From Kutzneria buriramensis (lineage in GTDB: Bacteria > Actinomycetota > Actinomycetes > Mycobacteriales > Pseudonocardiaceae): DNA of 64,000 nucleotides. Location of the stretch: assembly GCF_003387475.1 (NCBI RefSeq), contig NZ_QUNO01000002.1:434001-498000 (forward strand), in the 5' to 3' direction. A program made the position numbers and the translations under genes. The notes under the pieces are model-generated. The model was not told the origin of the DNA and made no database searches. It worked only from the letters and a program-made list of their open reading frames with translations. This document shows positions 18,123 through 26,230 of the stretch, piece by piece. The first letter of the stretch is position 1. Each line of letters begins with the position of its first letter.

Positions 18123-18887
18123 GTGGACGTGCCGCTTCCGGAACCACCGTGGCGAAAGCCCGTGCGCCAGCAGCTCAGCCGCGAGCTGATCGTCGAGACC
18201 GCGCTGGAGATCCTCGACCGGGAGGGCATGGACGCCCTGAGCATGCGGCGCATCGCCACCGAGCTCGGCACCGGCGCGGCCTCGCTGTACGCGCACGTCA
18301 GCAACAAGGAGGAGCTCCAGGAGCTGCTGCTCGAACGCGTGCTGTCCCAGGTGCAGCGCGAGGAACCGGACCCGGACCGCTGGGCCGACCAGCTCCGCGA
18401 GCTCTGCCGGCGGACGGTCGACGCGCTGGTCGCCCACAACGGCATCGCCCGCGTCGCACTGGCCGCGATCGTGCCGACCGGCGAGGCAGCCCTCGACCAG
18501 GCCGAAGCGATGCTCGGCCCGCTGCGCGCCTCGGGGCTGCCCGACCCGCTCGTCGCCGTCGCCTTCGACGTGCTCAGCCTCTACTGCACGGCCTACGCCG
18601 TGGAGGCCAACGCCATGCGCAGCGGCGAGTTCACCGAGGCCCAGGTCCTGGAACGCACCCAGCAGCTGTCGCAGTACATGGCGGCCCTGCCGGCCGACCG
18701 CTTCCCGGCGCTGCTGGCCATGGGCCCCCTGCTCGGCGCCGCTGACGGCGAGCAGCGCTTCCAGGCCGCCATCGATCTGATCATCGCCGGCGTCGAAGCC
18801 CTGGCCGCCCGCGAGTCGCGCGCGAGGTCGCGCCGGCCTCTGGACCGCGGGCTCAGCTCGATCGAGTCTGTTCATCGATCGAGCTGA
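18123..18887 (+). CDS. TetR family transcriptional regulator
   Basis: 254 residues. The N-terminal helix-turn-helix spans about residues 18-65: LIVETALEILDREGMDALSMRRIATELG, followed by ASLYAHVSNKEEL. The C-terminal ligand domain resembles the TetR_C group that includes tetracycline-type repressors. The GTG start at 18123 has only a short leader after the third operator box and no strong ribosome site, so it may be nearly leaderless. GTG 18129 is an alternative. It faces the monooxygenase gene and is its likely repressor. The C-terminal tail (ARSRRPLDRGLSS) overlaps a hairpin. Confidence 0.92.
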   Translation: MDVPLPEPPWRKPVRQQLSRELIVETALEILDREGMDALSMRRIATELGTGAASLYAHVSNKEELQELLLERVLSQVQREEPDPDRWADQLRELCRRTVDALVAHNGIARVALAAIVPTGEAALDQAEAMLGPLRASGLPDPLVAVAFDVLSLYCTAYAVEANAMRSGEFTEAQVLERTQQLSQYMAALPADRFPALLAMGPLLGAADGEQRFQAAIDLIIAGVEALAARESRARSRRPLDRGLSSIESVHRSS

Positions 18888-18922
18888 GACAAGGGAAGAG
18901 GCCGGCTTGGAAGCGACCTCGC
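18822..18922. repeat. Outer arms of a nested inverted repeat around the tetR terminator
   Basis: A second, outer set of arms encloses the terminator. The left arm is gcgaggtcgc plus gccggcctct (18822-18841). The right arm is agaggccggc (18897-18906), then a 6-base interruption (ttggaa), then gcgacctcgc (18913-18922). Both 10-base blocks pair perfectly. The left arm is inside tetR coding sequence. The whole could fold as one long stem with the terminator at its tip. Confidence 0.6.
18852..18888 (+). terminator. Terminator hairpin overlapping the tetR stop
   Basis: Perfect 14-base arms ctcagctcgatcga (18852-18865) and tcgatcgagctgag (18875-18888) with a 9-base loop. The tetR TGA (18885-18887) lies inside the right arm. 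This is a strong stem and probably an intrinsic terminator. Confidence 0.7.
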
Positions 18923-18955
18923 CCCGCGCGGAACGCGCGGCACAAGCACTGTCAC

Positions 18956-18976
18956 ACCGAATGTAGGTCTCAGGCA
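18956..18976. repeat. Distant copy of a repeat segment also found at 44332-44352
   Basis: accgaatgtaggtctcaggca matches the segment at 44332-44352 in 20 of 21 bases. It lies in the roughly 210-base non-coding gap between tetR and the DHFR-like gene. Downstream (about 18980-19000), CCTCGAA/TTCGAGG can form a small hairpin. Its function is unknown. Confidence 0.6.
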
Positions 18977-19095
18977 GACCCTCGAAAAAGATCTTCGAGG
19001 AAATGTCGGCGGGGGTGTCGGATCGGTGCGGTGGCGTTCGTAGCAGGGGTGAGGCCGCCCGCACGAGGCGGCGCCGAGGCTGAGGAACCGCGATC

Positions 19096-19707
19096 ATGAA
19101 GCTGACGACCATGACCCAGATCACCCTCGACGGCGTGACGCAGGGCAACGGCGGCACGTCCGACGAGGACCGCCGGAGCGGATTCGAGCGCGGCGGATGG
19201 GCCCGGGGCGCGGGTGACGACGACACCAGGGCGTTCATCACGGAGACCTACCAGCGCGCCGACGCGTTCCTGTTCGGCCGCCGCACCTACGACTTGTTCG
19301 CCGGCTCCTGGGGTTCGAACGACGAGATGCAGGCCCATCCCATCGGCGTGGCCCTGAACGACGCCCCCAAGTACGTCGCCTCGACCACGCTCACGACGCC
19401 GCGGTGGACGGACACGACCGTCCTTCAGGGTGACCTCGCGGCCGCCGTCACCGAGCTGAAGGCCAAGCCGGGCGGCGAGGTGCAGGTACACGGCAGCGGC
19501 ACCCTGATCCGCTGGCTGCTGGCGCACGACCTGGTCGACGAGATGACCCTGATCGTCGTCCCGGTGGTCGTCGGCCAGGGCGCGCGGCTGTTCCCGGACG
19601 CCGGCCCGGATCTCGCGTTCGACCTGATCGAGTCGCGAGTGGACTCGAAGGGCGTGGCGACCCAGGTCTTCCGGCCGACCGGACGCCCCAAGTACTGGAC
19701 GGCCTGA
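19096..19707 (+). CDS. Dihydrofolate reductase-like (RibD C-terminal domain) protein
   Basis: 203 residues of the RibD_C/DHFR-like superfamily, NADPH-dependent reductases of mostly unknown substrate. Typical features are MTQITLDGVTQG at the N-terminus, ADAFLFGRRTYDLFAG near residue 56, and VQVHGSGTLIRWLLAHDLVDEMTLIVVPVVVGQGARLF in the second half. GAGGAA lies before ATG 19096. The YciI gene begins 31 bases downstream and the ECF sigma overlaps that gene, so this is the first of three co-oriented genes. True folate reductase activity is unlikely. Confidence 0.88.
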   Translation: MKLTTMTQITLDGVTQGNGGTSDEDRRSGFERGGWARGAGDDDTRAFITETYQRADAFLFGRRTYDLFAGSWGSNDEMQAHPIGVALNDAPKYVASTTLTTPRWTDTTVLQGDLAAAVTELKAKPGGEVQVHGSGTLIRWLLAHDLVDEMTLIVVPVVVGQGARLFPDAGPDLAFDLIESRVDSKGVATQVFRPTGRPKYWTA

Positions 19708-19738
19708 CGTCCCCGACACCACAGGAGAGGATCCTCAG

Positions 19739-20062
19739 ATGCGGTACCTGGTTTCCGTGATCGACGACAAGAGCAATCCCGGCAGCACGGACCGGCAGCC
19801 CGCCATCAGCGCGTTCAACGAACGGCTGATCGCCGAAGGCTACTGGGTCTTCGCGGGCGGACTCGCCGGCACCGACACGGCCACGGTCGTCGACAACCGA
19901 GGCGAGCACGCGATGATCACCGACGGGCCCTTCGTGGAGTCCAAGGAGTACCTCGCCGGCGTCTGGGTGTGGGAGGCCCCCGATCTGGACGTGGCGCTCA
20001 AGCTCGCCACCGAGGCGTCGAAGGTGTGCGACCGGAAGATCGAGGTGCGGCCGTTTCTGTGA
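19739..20062 (+). CDS. YciI/DGPF-domain protein, ECF42 partner
   Basis: 107 residues of the YCII-related ferredoxin-like fold. The signature DGPF motif is present (ITDGPFVESKEYLAGVWVWE, near residue 60). ECF42 sigma factors are typically encoded next to one or more DGPF proteins, whose role is not well defined. AGGAGAGGATC precedes ATG 19739. The TGA at 20060-20062 overlaps the sigma GTG (GTGA), so the pair is translationally coupled. Confidence 0.92.
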   Translation: MRYLVSVIDDKSNPGSTDRQPAISAFNERLIAEGYWVFAGGLAGTDTATVVDNRGEHAMITDGPFVESKEYLAGVWVWEAPDLDVALKLATEASKVCDRKIEVRPFL

Positions 20063-21288
20063 ACGCGACCGACGCCGTCTCCCGGGCCCACCGCGAGGAG
20101 TGGGCCCGGATCGTCGCCGCCCTGACCCGACGCTTCGGCGACCTCGACATCGCCGAGGAGGCGGCTGCCGAGGCGTTCGCGACGGCCGTCGAGCGGTGGC
20201 CGGCCGACGGCGTGCCGCCCAACCCCGGCGCCTGGCTGACCACCACCGCCAACCGCAAGGCCATCGACCGCATCCGCCGCGAGAACAAGCGCGACGACAA
20301 GCACGAGGAGGCTCGGATGGTGCACGACGACGACCCGCCCGAGCCCCTCGGCGCCATCGACGACGACCGGCTCCGGCTGATCTTCACCTGCTGCCACCCG
20401 GCGCTGGCGGTGGAGGCCCGCCTGGCGCTGACGCTGCGCATGGTCGGCGGCCTGACCGTGCCCGAGATCGCCCGTGCCTTCCTGGTCGCCGACAGTGCCA
20501 TCGGGCAGCGGATCACCCGCGCCAAGGCCAAGATCAAGGCGGCTCGCATCCCGTATCGGCTGCCGTCCGCCGAGGATCTCCCGGCCCGCGTCGCCGGCGT
20601 CCTCACGGTGCTGTTCCTCGTGTTCAACGAGGGCTACCTGGCCACCGGCCCCGACACCGACCCCATCCGCAACGACCTGACGGCCGAGGCGATCCGGCTC
20701 ACCCGCCTCATCCGCGCCCTCCTGCCGGACGACGGCGAGGTCGCCGGCCTGCTCGCGTTGATGCTGCTCATCGAGGCCCGCCGCCCCGCCCGGGTCTCGA
20801 CCGGCGGCGAACTGGTCGCTCTCGGCGAGCAGGACCGTGGGGCCTGGGACGCGGCGCTGATCGCCGAGGGACACCGGCTGGTGCGCGAGCGCCTCGCCGC
20901 CGGCGTGGCCCCGGGGCGCTACCAGATCCTCGCGGCGATCAACGCCGTGCACACCTCCGCCCGCGACGTGCGCGACACCGACTGGTCGCAGGTCCTCGCC
21001 CTGTACGACCAGCTCGTACGTCTCGACTCCTCACCGGTCATCGCCCTCAACCGGGCCATCGCCGTCGCCGAGATCGACGGCCCGGAGGTGGCGCTGGCGG
21101 TTGTCGACCGTCTCGAGGAACGGTTGGCCGGCTATCACGCCTACCACGCCACCCGCGCCGATCTGTTGCGCCGGCTCGGCCGCGGCCGGGAGTCACGCGC
21201 GGCCTACGACAAGGCCATCGACCTGGCCGGCAACTCCGCCGAGACGGCCTACCTCACCCGCCGCCGCGACCAGCTAGGCGCGCCCTGA
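20059..21288 (+). CDS. ECF42-type RNA polymerase sigma factor with C-terminal extension
   Basis: 409 residues, about twice a standard ECF sigma. Region 2 includes FGDLDIAEEAAAEAFATAVERWP and AWLTTTANRKAIDRIRRE. Region 4 includes RMVGGLTVPEIARAFLVADSAIGQRITRAK. A roughly 200-residue C-terminal extension follows, with TPR-like helices (IALNRAIAVAEIDGPEVAL). The extension and the coupled DGPF gene define the ECF42 group, which has no classical anti-sigma factor. GTG 20059 is chosen because it gives the GTGA overlap; reading further upstream would enter YciI in another frame. The 3' end overlaps the convergent DUF885 gene by 15 bases. Confidence 0.93.
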   Translation: MNATDAVSRAHREEWARIVAALTRRFGDLDIAEEAAAEAFATAVERWPADGVPPNPGAWLTTTANRKAIDRIRRENKRDDKHEEARMVHDDDPPEPLGAIDDDRLRLIFTCCHPALAVEARLALTLRMVGGLTVPEIARAFLVADSAIGQRITRAKAKIKAARIPYRLPSAEDLPARVAGVLTVLFLVFNEGYLATGPDTDPIRNDLTAEAIRLTRLIRALLPDDGEVAGLLALMLLIEARRPARVSTGGELVALGEQDRGAWDAALIAEGHRLVRERLAAGVAPGRYQILAAINAVHTSARDVRDTDWSQVLALYDQLVRLDSSPVIALNRAIAVAEIDGPEVALAVVDRLEERLAGYHAYHATRADLLRRLGRGRESRAAYDKAIDLAGNSAETAYLTRRRDQLGAP

Positions 21289-22890
21289 GACGCGGTCGAT
21301 CCACTCCGTGATCAGCTCGTCCAGTACGGAAAGCGGCACCGCGCCCTCGCTCAACACCACCGCGTGGAAGTCCCTGACGTCGAAGCGATCGCCCAGCGCG
21401 GCCTCCGCCTTGCGCCGCAGGCGCTGGATCTCCAATCGCCCCACCATGTACGCCAGCGCCTGCCCGGGGACGGCCAGGTAACGGTCCACTTCGGACTCGA
21501 CGTGGTGCGGCGCCATGGGAGTGTTGGCCAGCAGGTAGTCGATGCCCCGCTGGCGTGACCAACCCTGAGCGTGCAGGCCCGTGTCGACGACGAGCCGGCC
21601 GGCGCGGGTGGAGTCCATCATGAGCATGCCCAGCCGGGCGAGATCGTCGGTGTAGAGGCCCATCTCGTCGGCGAGACGCTCCGAGTACAGCCCCCAGCCC
21701 TCCCGGTACGCGCTCACGGACGCGGTGCGCCGCAACAGGGGCAGGTCGGTGCGCGTCTCGGCGCCGGTGACCTCGAAGTGGTGTCCGGGCACGGCCTCGT
21801 GGAAGGCGAGGGCCTCGATCTGGTGGCGGGGCGTCTCGGCGGGCCGGTCGGTGTTCACGTGGAACGTGCCGGGGCGGGAACCGTCCAGGGACCCGTGTCG
21901 GTAGGCGCCGGGCAGCGTGGATGTCGACGGGGGAAAGGCCCGCACGTCGCACACGGTCGACGGCACCTGGTGGAACCAGTCGGGAGCAGCGCGCTCGGCA
22001 CGGCGCACGGTCGCCGTCGCGGCGGCGATCATCTCTTCGGCGTTGGACCACCGCAGTGCCGGATCGTCCCGCAGCCGCCGGAAGATCTCCGGCAGCTCGT
22101 CGGTGCCGAACACCCGTCGACCGAGCTCGACGTAGTCATGGGCGAGGTCGGCGAGCACGTCCAGACCCATCTGATGCAGCTCGTCCGGCGTCAGCGAGGT
22201 CGTGGTGTGGGCGCGTACCGCCGTCGCGTACCGCTCAGAGCCGCCGGGCAGCCAACACAAGCCGGCGTGCTCGGTGTCCCGTCCATGCGGCAGGACCTCC
22301 GTCGCCAGGAAGTCCCGGTACTCGGCGATCGCCGGTGCGACAAGCGAGGTCACGACCGGCCGGCACGCCTCCGAGCGGACGAAAGTGTCCACGGTGGCCA
22401 GACGGACGTCGAGGTTGGCGATCGCGGCCTGTACGAGGTGCGTCAGCGGTGTGAGCCCGGCGGCCAGGCCGTCCCGCTGCCGCTGCGCGACTGTCGCCAG
22501 GAACTCCGGCAGGGCGGCCAGCCGCTTGGGCAGGTCGTCGTTCAGCGGCACGTCGTGCAGGGCCGACAGCAGGCCGGCCACCGGCGTCAGCAGGTAGTCG
22601 GAGACGGTGAACTCGATCCAGCGGCCCTCGATCTGTCCCGCCAGCACCGCCGCCTCGTGGGCGATGGTCCGCTTGGTGATTCGGTCCGTGGTCGACAGGT
22701 CCTCGTCCGGCACGGCGGCGGCCCGCGCCGCGAGCCCCGCGACCGAGGCGGCGAACGCCTCCTCGGCCGGTCGGCTGTAGTCGGTGAGCCGGTCGTCGTG
22801 GCCGGGCACGCCGGCGAAGCTGGCCCCGATCGGGAACCGCGCCAGCACCAGGTCGAAGAGCTCGTCGGCCAGCTCGGCCAGCGGTGACAT
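21274..22890 (-). CDS. DUF885 family putative metallo-hydrolase
   Basis: 538 residues. DUF885 proteins are helical, gluzincin-like and probably metallopeptidases. FHEAVPGHHFE (around residue 368) carries an HExxxHH arrangement, and SAYREGWGLYSERLADE supplies a second conserved acidic block. No signal peptide is seen, so it is cytoplasmic. Upstream of ATG 22890 the ribosome site GGGGGG can pair with a CCCCC run 20 bases earlier. That would form a small hairpin that might limit translation; this is an inference. The substrate is unknown. Confidence 0.85.
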   Translation of the reverse strand: MSPLAELADELFDLVLARFPIGASFAGVPGHDDRLTDYSRPAEEAFAASVAGLAARAAAVPDEDLSTTDRITKRTIAHEAAVLAGQIEGRWIEFTVSDYLLTPVAGLLSALHDVPLNDDLPKRLAALPEFLATVAQRQRDGLAAGLTPLTHLVQAAIANLDVRLATVDTFVRSEACRPVVTSLVAPAIAEYRDFLATEVLPHGRDTEHAGLCWLPGGSERYATAVRAHTTTSLTPDELHQMGLDVLADLAHDYVELGRRVFGTDELPEIFRRLRDDPALRWSNAEEMIAAATATVRRAERAAPDWFHQVPSTVCDVRAFPPSTSTLPGAYRHGSLDGSRPGTFHVNTDRPAETPRHQIEALAFHEAVPGHHFEVTGAETRTDLPLLRRTASVSAYREGWGLYSERLADEMGLYTDDLARLGMLMMDSTRAGRLVVDTGLHAQGWSRQRGIDYLLANTPMAPHHVESEVDRYLAVPGQALAYMVGRLEIQRLRRKAEAALGDRFDVRDFHAVVLSEGAVPLSVLDELITEWIDRVSGRA

Positions 22891-23274
22891 CGAATCCCCC
22901 CGTCACTTGCTGCCAGCGGGGGAGCCGCGACGGCGCTCAGGACTGGCGTTATGCTGATATACCTCGGTTCCCCCGACGGCGACCCTACCGGGCTCGCCTG
23001 ATCTCCGGGTGGGGCCGGCGGGACACCCCGATCGCCGCGGCCACCCCTACTCGCGGCCCGTCCGGGCGACGCCTGGATCGGTCCAAGGTTGGATTCTCCG
23101 CCCTGCATCTGCGGCGACTAACCGAGTGTCCCAGACGTACGTCCGGCCATGTGCACGTGCCCGGCCGCACGACCGCCATGTAACCCTGTGACCTGCGGAT
23201 TCGATATCCCCGTCGACGGATCCGGTCGGTCCGATACACCAAGATCCGGCGCCGCGGCGGATCTGTCACCCCAA
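22891..23274. other. Non-coding gap between DUF885 gene and iron box
   Basis: About 380 bases without a supported gene. It contains the leader of the DUF885 gene on the minus strand (C-run/G-run hairpin near 22893-22922). Otherwise I see only short open frames with no ribosome site or domain, and no tRNA or obvious riboswitch. Confidence 0.5.
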
Positions 23275-23300
23275 AGTAGGTTAGGTGTGCCTAACCTACT
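23275..23300. promoter_or_regulatory. Iron box (DmdR/IdeR-type operator)
   Basis: A perfect inverted repeat with 11-base arms: agtaggttagg (23275-23285), tgtg, cctaacctact (23290-23300). Read on the minus strand, GTAGGTTAGGCACACCTAA (23281-23299) matches the Streptomyces DmdR iron-box consensus TTAGGTTAGGCTCACCTAA at 17 of 19 positions. It lies 141 bases before the microprotein gene, with possible -10 elements TATAAA near 23311 and TAAGAT near 23324. Iron repression of that transcript is the natural inference. Confidence 0.75.
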
Positions 23301-23440
23301 AGAGGACCCCTATAAACCCGACATAAGATCCCTAAACTTGGTTGAGTCCAAGGTTGCTCTGCGGCACAGTGATATTGACCACAGCGAAGTGGAGACCCGA
23401 AGGAAACCAACGGTCATGAGACCTGGGGAGTGAGAGAACC

Positions 23441-23596
23441 ATGGGACGACTGGACATCGACGACAGCCCGCGCACCTGGAGCTGGAACTGGGGCGAGGAC
23501 GAGGGCGACGGCCCGCAGACCCCGCAGCAGAGCCTGGTCTGGGACGCGGACCGCGAGGACGGCTACGAGCCGCTGATCATGCGCGGCTTCGACTAG
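23441..23596 (+). CDS. 51-residue acidic Trp-rich microprotein, predicted iron-regulated
   Basis: MGRLDIDDSPRTWSWNWG begins a 51-residue soluble, strongly acidic peptide with four tryptophans, three of them in WSWNW plus a later one (LVWDAD). It has no cysteines, signal peptide or membrane segment, and I know no family. GGGGAGTGAGAGAACC gives a ribosome site before ATG 23441. A five-codon reading frame (ATG 23416 to TGA 23433) ends just upstream and could act as a leader. The gene lies downstream of an iron box. Its TAG shares the bases CTAG (23593-23596) with the convergent LacI gene stop. That it is coding is likely from its position and ribosome site, not proven. Confidence 0.6.
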   Translation: MGRLDIDDSPRTWSWNWGEDEGDGPQTPQQSLVWDADREDGYEPLIMRGFD

Positions 23597-24609
23597 CGGA
23601 ACCGCCTGCTGGACTCCCGGACCACCAGCTCCGGGGGGAAGACCACGTGATGATGGACGTGCTCCCGCGGCGAATTCGTTTCTCCCAGAACGAGTTCGGC
23701 GGCGCGTCGGCCGAGTGACCGGCTCGGCTGCCGCACCGAGGTGAGGGGCACTGCGGCAGCCGCCGCGAAATCGATGTCGTCGTACCCGACGATGGCGAGT
23801 TCTCCGGGCACGCGCACACCCGCGCGAACCATCACCTGGAGCACGCCGAGCGCGAGCAGGTCGTTGGCGCAGAACAGCGCGTCCGGCCTGCGCGTCCCGG
23901 CGAGCACCCGCTCTCCGGCATTGCGGCCGGAGGCCACGTTCATCGCCGCCACCTCGACCACCCGCAGCCCGTCGGGGTCGCGCCCGGCCGCCACGAGCGC
24001 GTCGCGCGCCCCGTCCAGGCGCTGCCGGCACTGGGCGATCGACAGCGGACCCGTGACCATCGCCAGCTCACGGTGCCCCTCGGCCAGCAGGTGGTTGATG
24101 GCGAGTGTCCCGCCGATCCGGTGGTCCACCGACACCGAGCAGGCGTCCGCGACGTCGGCGTGCCGGTCCAACAGGACCACGGACACGCCTCGGTCGCGCA
24201 GCCGGCGCACCGGCTCCGGCGCGGCGTCGACCGGTGTGATCAGCACCCCGTGCACGCGCTGCTCGGCGAGCAGTTGCAGGTGCCGGTCCTGGCGCTGCTC
24301 GGACTCGTCGCTGTTGCAGAGGATCACCATGTGCCCGGCGTCGCTGGCGGCGTCCTCGGCGCCCCGGGCGACATCGGTGAAGAACGGGTTGGACACGTCC
24401 GGCACGACCAGGCCGATCGCCCGGGCGGTGCCGGTGCGCAGCTGGCGCGCGGACTCGTTGCGCACGAAGCCGAGTTCCTCGATGGCGGCCAGCACCTTGC
24501 GCCGGGTCTCGTCGGCCACCACGTCCGGCCGGTTGAGCACATTGGACACGGTGCCGATGGACACGCCGGCCAGCGCCGCGACGTCCTTGATGCTCACGGC
24601 TGACGACAC
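23593..24609 (-). CDS. LacI family repressor of the rhamnose operon
   Basis: 338 residues. The N-terminal HTH reads SIKDVAALAGVSIGTVSNVLNRPDVVADETRRKVLAAIEELG over residues 6-48, with the hinge RLRTGTARAIGLVVPD-like segment after it. The periplasmic-binding-protein-like effector domain follows (SNPFFTDVARGAEDAA, DALFCANDLLALGVL, VGYDDIDFA). GTG 24609 follows GGGGAGGACGA. It is divergent from the rhamnose transport/catabolic operon. Two copies of a TTAAATCGTTTCAA-type operator lie in the gap, so it very likely represses both itself and the operon until L-rhamnose or a derivative is present. Confidence 0.92.
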   Translation of the reverse strand: MSSAVSIKDVAALAGVSIGTVSNVLNRPDVVADETRRKVLAAIEELGFVRNESARQLRTGTARAIGLVVPDVSNPFFTDVARGAEDAASDAGHMVILCNSDESEQRQDRHLQLLAEQRVHGVLITPVDAAPEPVRRLRDRGVSVVLLDRHADVADACSVSVDHRIGGTLAINHLLAEGHRELAMVTGPLSIAQCRQRLDGARDALVAAGRDPDGLRVVEVAAMNVASGRNAGERVLAGTRRPDALFCANDLLALGVLQVMVRAGVRVPGELAIVGYDDIDFAAAAAVPLTSVRQPSRSLGRRAAELVLGETNSPREHVHHHVVFPPELVVRESSRRFR

Positions 24610-24627
24610 TCGTCCTCCCCAACCGCC

Positions 24628-24641
24628 TCAAATCGTTTCAA
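24628..24641. promoter_or_regulatory. LacI operator 1 (repressor side)
   Basis: tcaaatcgtttcaa matches the complement of operator 2 in 13 of 14 bases and has the central CG of LacI-family sites. It lies 19 bases from the lacI start and could block that gene's transcription. Confidence 0.75.
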
Positions 24642-24673
24642 CGGAGCATAGCCCCCGCTCAACCTTGTGATAC

Positions 24674-24702
24674 TTGACACAATTGGGTGTTGCGGGCATG
24701 CT
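24674..24702 (+). promoter_or_regulatory. Probable rhamnose operon promoter
   Basis: TTGACA (24674-24679) and CATGCT (24697-24702) are separated by 17 bases and sit between the two LacI operators. The -35 is perfect; the -10 is weak. Confidence 0.5.
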
Positions 24703-24716
24703 CTGAGCGACGCGAA

Positions 24717-24730
24717 TTGAAACGATTTAA
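24717..24730. promoter_or_regulatory. LacI operator 2 (operon side)
   Basis: ttgaaacgatttaa, the inverted copy of operator 1, starts 15 bases after the -10 hexamer and ends 12 bases before the first GTG. Binding here would block transcription or early elongation of the operon. Confidence 0.78.
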
Positions 24731-24742
24731 CGGGAGGCGCCC

Positions 24743-26230
24743 GTGGTCATCGCCCTGGCGGAGGTCAGCAAGTCCTTCGGCGCCGTGCGGGCGCTGCGCG
24801 AGGTCTCGCTGACGTTGACCGCCGGTCGGGCGCACGCGCTGCTCGGGGAGAACGGCGCCGGCAAGTCGACGCTGATCAAGGTGCTGGCCGGCGTGCACCG
24901 GCCCGACTCCGGGCAACTGCTGCTCGACGGCGCGCCGGCCCGCTTCGCCTCGCCGGCCGACGCCAAGGCCGCCGGCGTGGCCGTGATCTACCAGGAACCG
25001 ACCCTGTTCGGGGACCTGTCCGTGGCCGAGAACGTGGCGATGGGCCGGCACCCGACCCGCCGCGGCGGCATGATCGACGTCGCCGCCATGCGTGAGCAGG
25101 CCGAGGAGCTGTTCGCCCGGCTGGGCGTGGACATCGACCCGAGACGCCCCGCGCGCGGCCTGTCCATCGCCGACCAGCAGCTGGTGGAGATCGCCAAGGC
25201 GCTCGGCTCGGACGCCCGCGTGATCATCATGGACGAGCCGACGGCGGCGCTGTCCGGCACCGAGGTGCGGCGGCTGTTCGGCGTGGTCGGCGCGCTGCGG
25301 GAGCACGGCGCGGCGGTGCTGTTCGTGTCGCACCGCATCGACGAGGTCTTCGAGCTGTGCCAGGAGGCGACCGTGCTGCGCGACGGCGGCTTCGTCTGGT
25401 CGGGGCCGCTGCACGAGCAGACGCCGGACAGCGTGGTGCGGCTGATGGTCGGCCGCGACCTGGACGCCCTGTTCCCCAAGCAGGAGGTCGCTGCGGGGGA
25501 GACCGTGCTGTCGGTGCGGCGGCTGACCCGCGAGGGCGTGTTCACCGACGTCTCCTTCGACGTGAAGGCCGGGGAGATCCTGGCACTGGCCGGGCTGGTC
25601 GGGGCCGGCCGCAGCGAGATCGCCCGCGCGGTGTTCGGCGTCGACAAGCCCGACGGCGGCCAGGTTCTGGTGCGGGGCAAGCGGATCCGCGCCGGCTCAC
25701 CGGGGGCGGCGATGAGCGCCGGCATCGGGTTCGTGCCGGAGGACCGCCGGCAGCAGGGCCTGGTGCTGGACGCGTCGATCGAGCGCAACGCCGCCCTGGC
25801 CTCGCTGAACCGGTTGTCCCGCCTCGGTTTCGTCCGCAGCCGGGACGAGCGGTCGCTGGCCCGCGACTGGGCGGTCAAGCTTCAGCTCAAGTTCGCCCAC
25901 CTGACCGACCCGGTCGCCGTGCTGTCCGGCGGCAACCAGCAGAAGGTCGTGCTGGCCAAGTGGCTGTCCCGCCGGCCGGCGGTGCTGATCGTGGACGAGC
26001 CGACGCGGGGCATCGACGTCGGCACCAAGGCCGAGGTGCACCGGCTGCTGTCCGAGCTGGCGGCGCAGGGCGTGGCGATCCTGATGATCTCGTCCGAGCT
26101 GCCGGAGGTGCTCGGCATGGCCGACCGGGTGCTGGTCGTGCGCGAGGGGCGGACGGTCGCCGAGCTCGCCCGGGCCGAGGCCGACGAGGAACGCATCGTG
26201 CTGGCGGCGACGGGGGTGGCGGTCGCATGA
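24743..26230 (+). CDS. rhaT: L-rhamnose ABC transporter ATP-binding protein
   Basis: 495 residues with two fused ABC ATPase domains, as in CUT2 sugar importers. The first has Walker [10 protein letters not shown] (Lys41), [19 protein letters not shown] and [10 protein letters not shown]. The second has the degenerate Walker A LVGAGRSE normal for this class, then [28 protein letters not shown] and [16 protein letters not shown] 24743 follows GGGAGG. The product energises import at the inner face of the membrane. Its stop overlaps the next start (ATGA). The rhamnose assignment comes from the isomerase and kinase downstream; the name follows the rhizobial rhaSTPQ scheme. Confidence 0.9.
   Translation: MVIALAEVSKSFGAVRALREVSLTLTAGRAHALLGENGAGKSTLIKVLAGVHRPDSGQLLLDGAPARFASPADAKAAGVAVIYQEPTLFGDLSVAENVAMGRHPTRRGGMIDVAAMREQAEELFARLGVDIDPRRPARGLSIADQQLVEIAKALGSDARVIIMDEPTAALSGTEVRRLFGVVGALREHGAAVLFVSHRIDEVFELCQEATVLRDGGFVWSGPLHEQTPDSVVRLMVGRDLDALFPKQEVAAGETVLSVRRLTREGVFTDVSFDVKAGEILALAGLVGAGRSEIARAVFGVDKPDGGQVLVRGKRIRAGSPGAAMSAGIGFVPEDRRQQGLVLDASIERNAALASLNRLSRLGFVRSRDERSLARDWAVKLQLKFAHLTDPVAVLSGGNQQKVVLAKWLSRRPAVLIVDEPTRGIDVGTKAEVHRLLSELAAQGVAILMISSELPEVLGMADRVLVVREGRTVAELARAEADEERIVLAATGVAVA

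Noticed and set aside
18123-22890. Genomic island or prophage boundary
   Set aside because: No integrase, tRNA end, att duplication or composition break was visible.
22893-22922. Riboswitch before the DUF885 gene
   Set aside because: Only a simple C-run/G-run hairpin near the ribosome site; no conserved riboswitch core was recognised.
23149-23433. A 94-codon frame spanning the iron box
   Set aside because: It runs across the operator, has no ribosome site and no recognisable composition.
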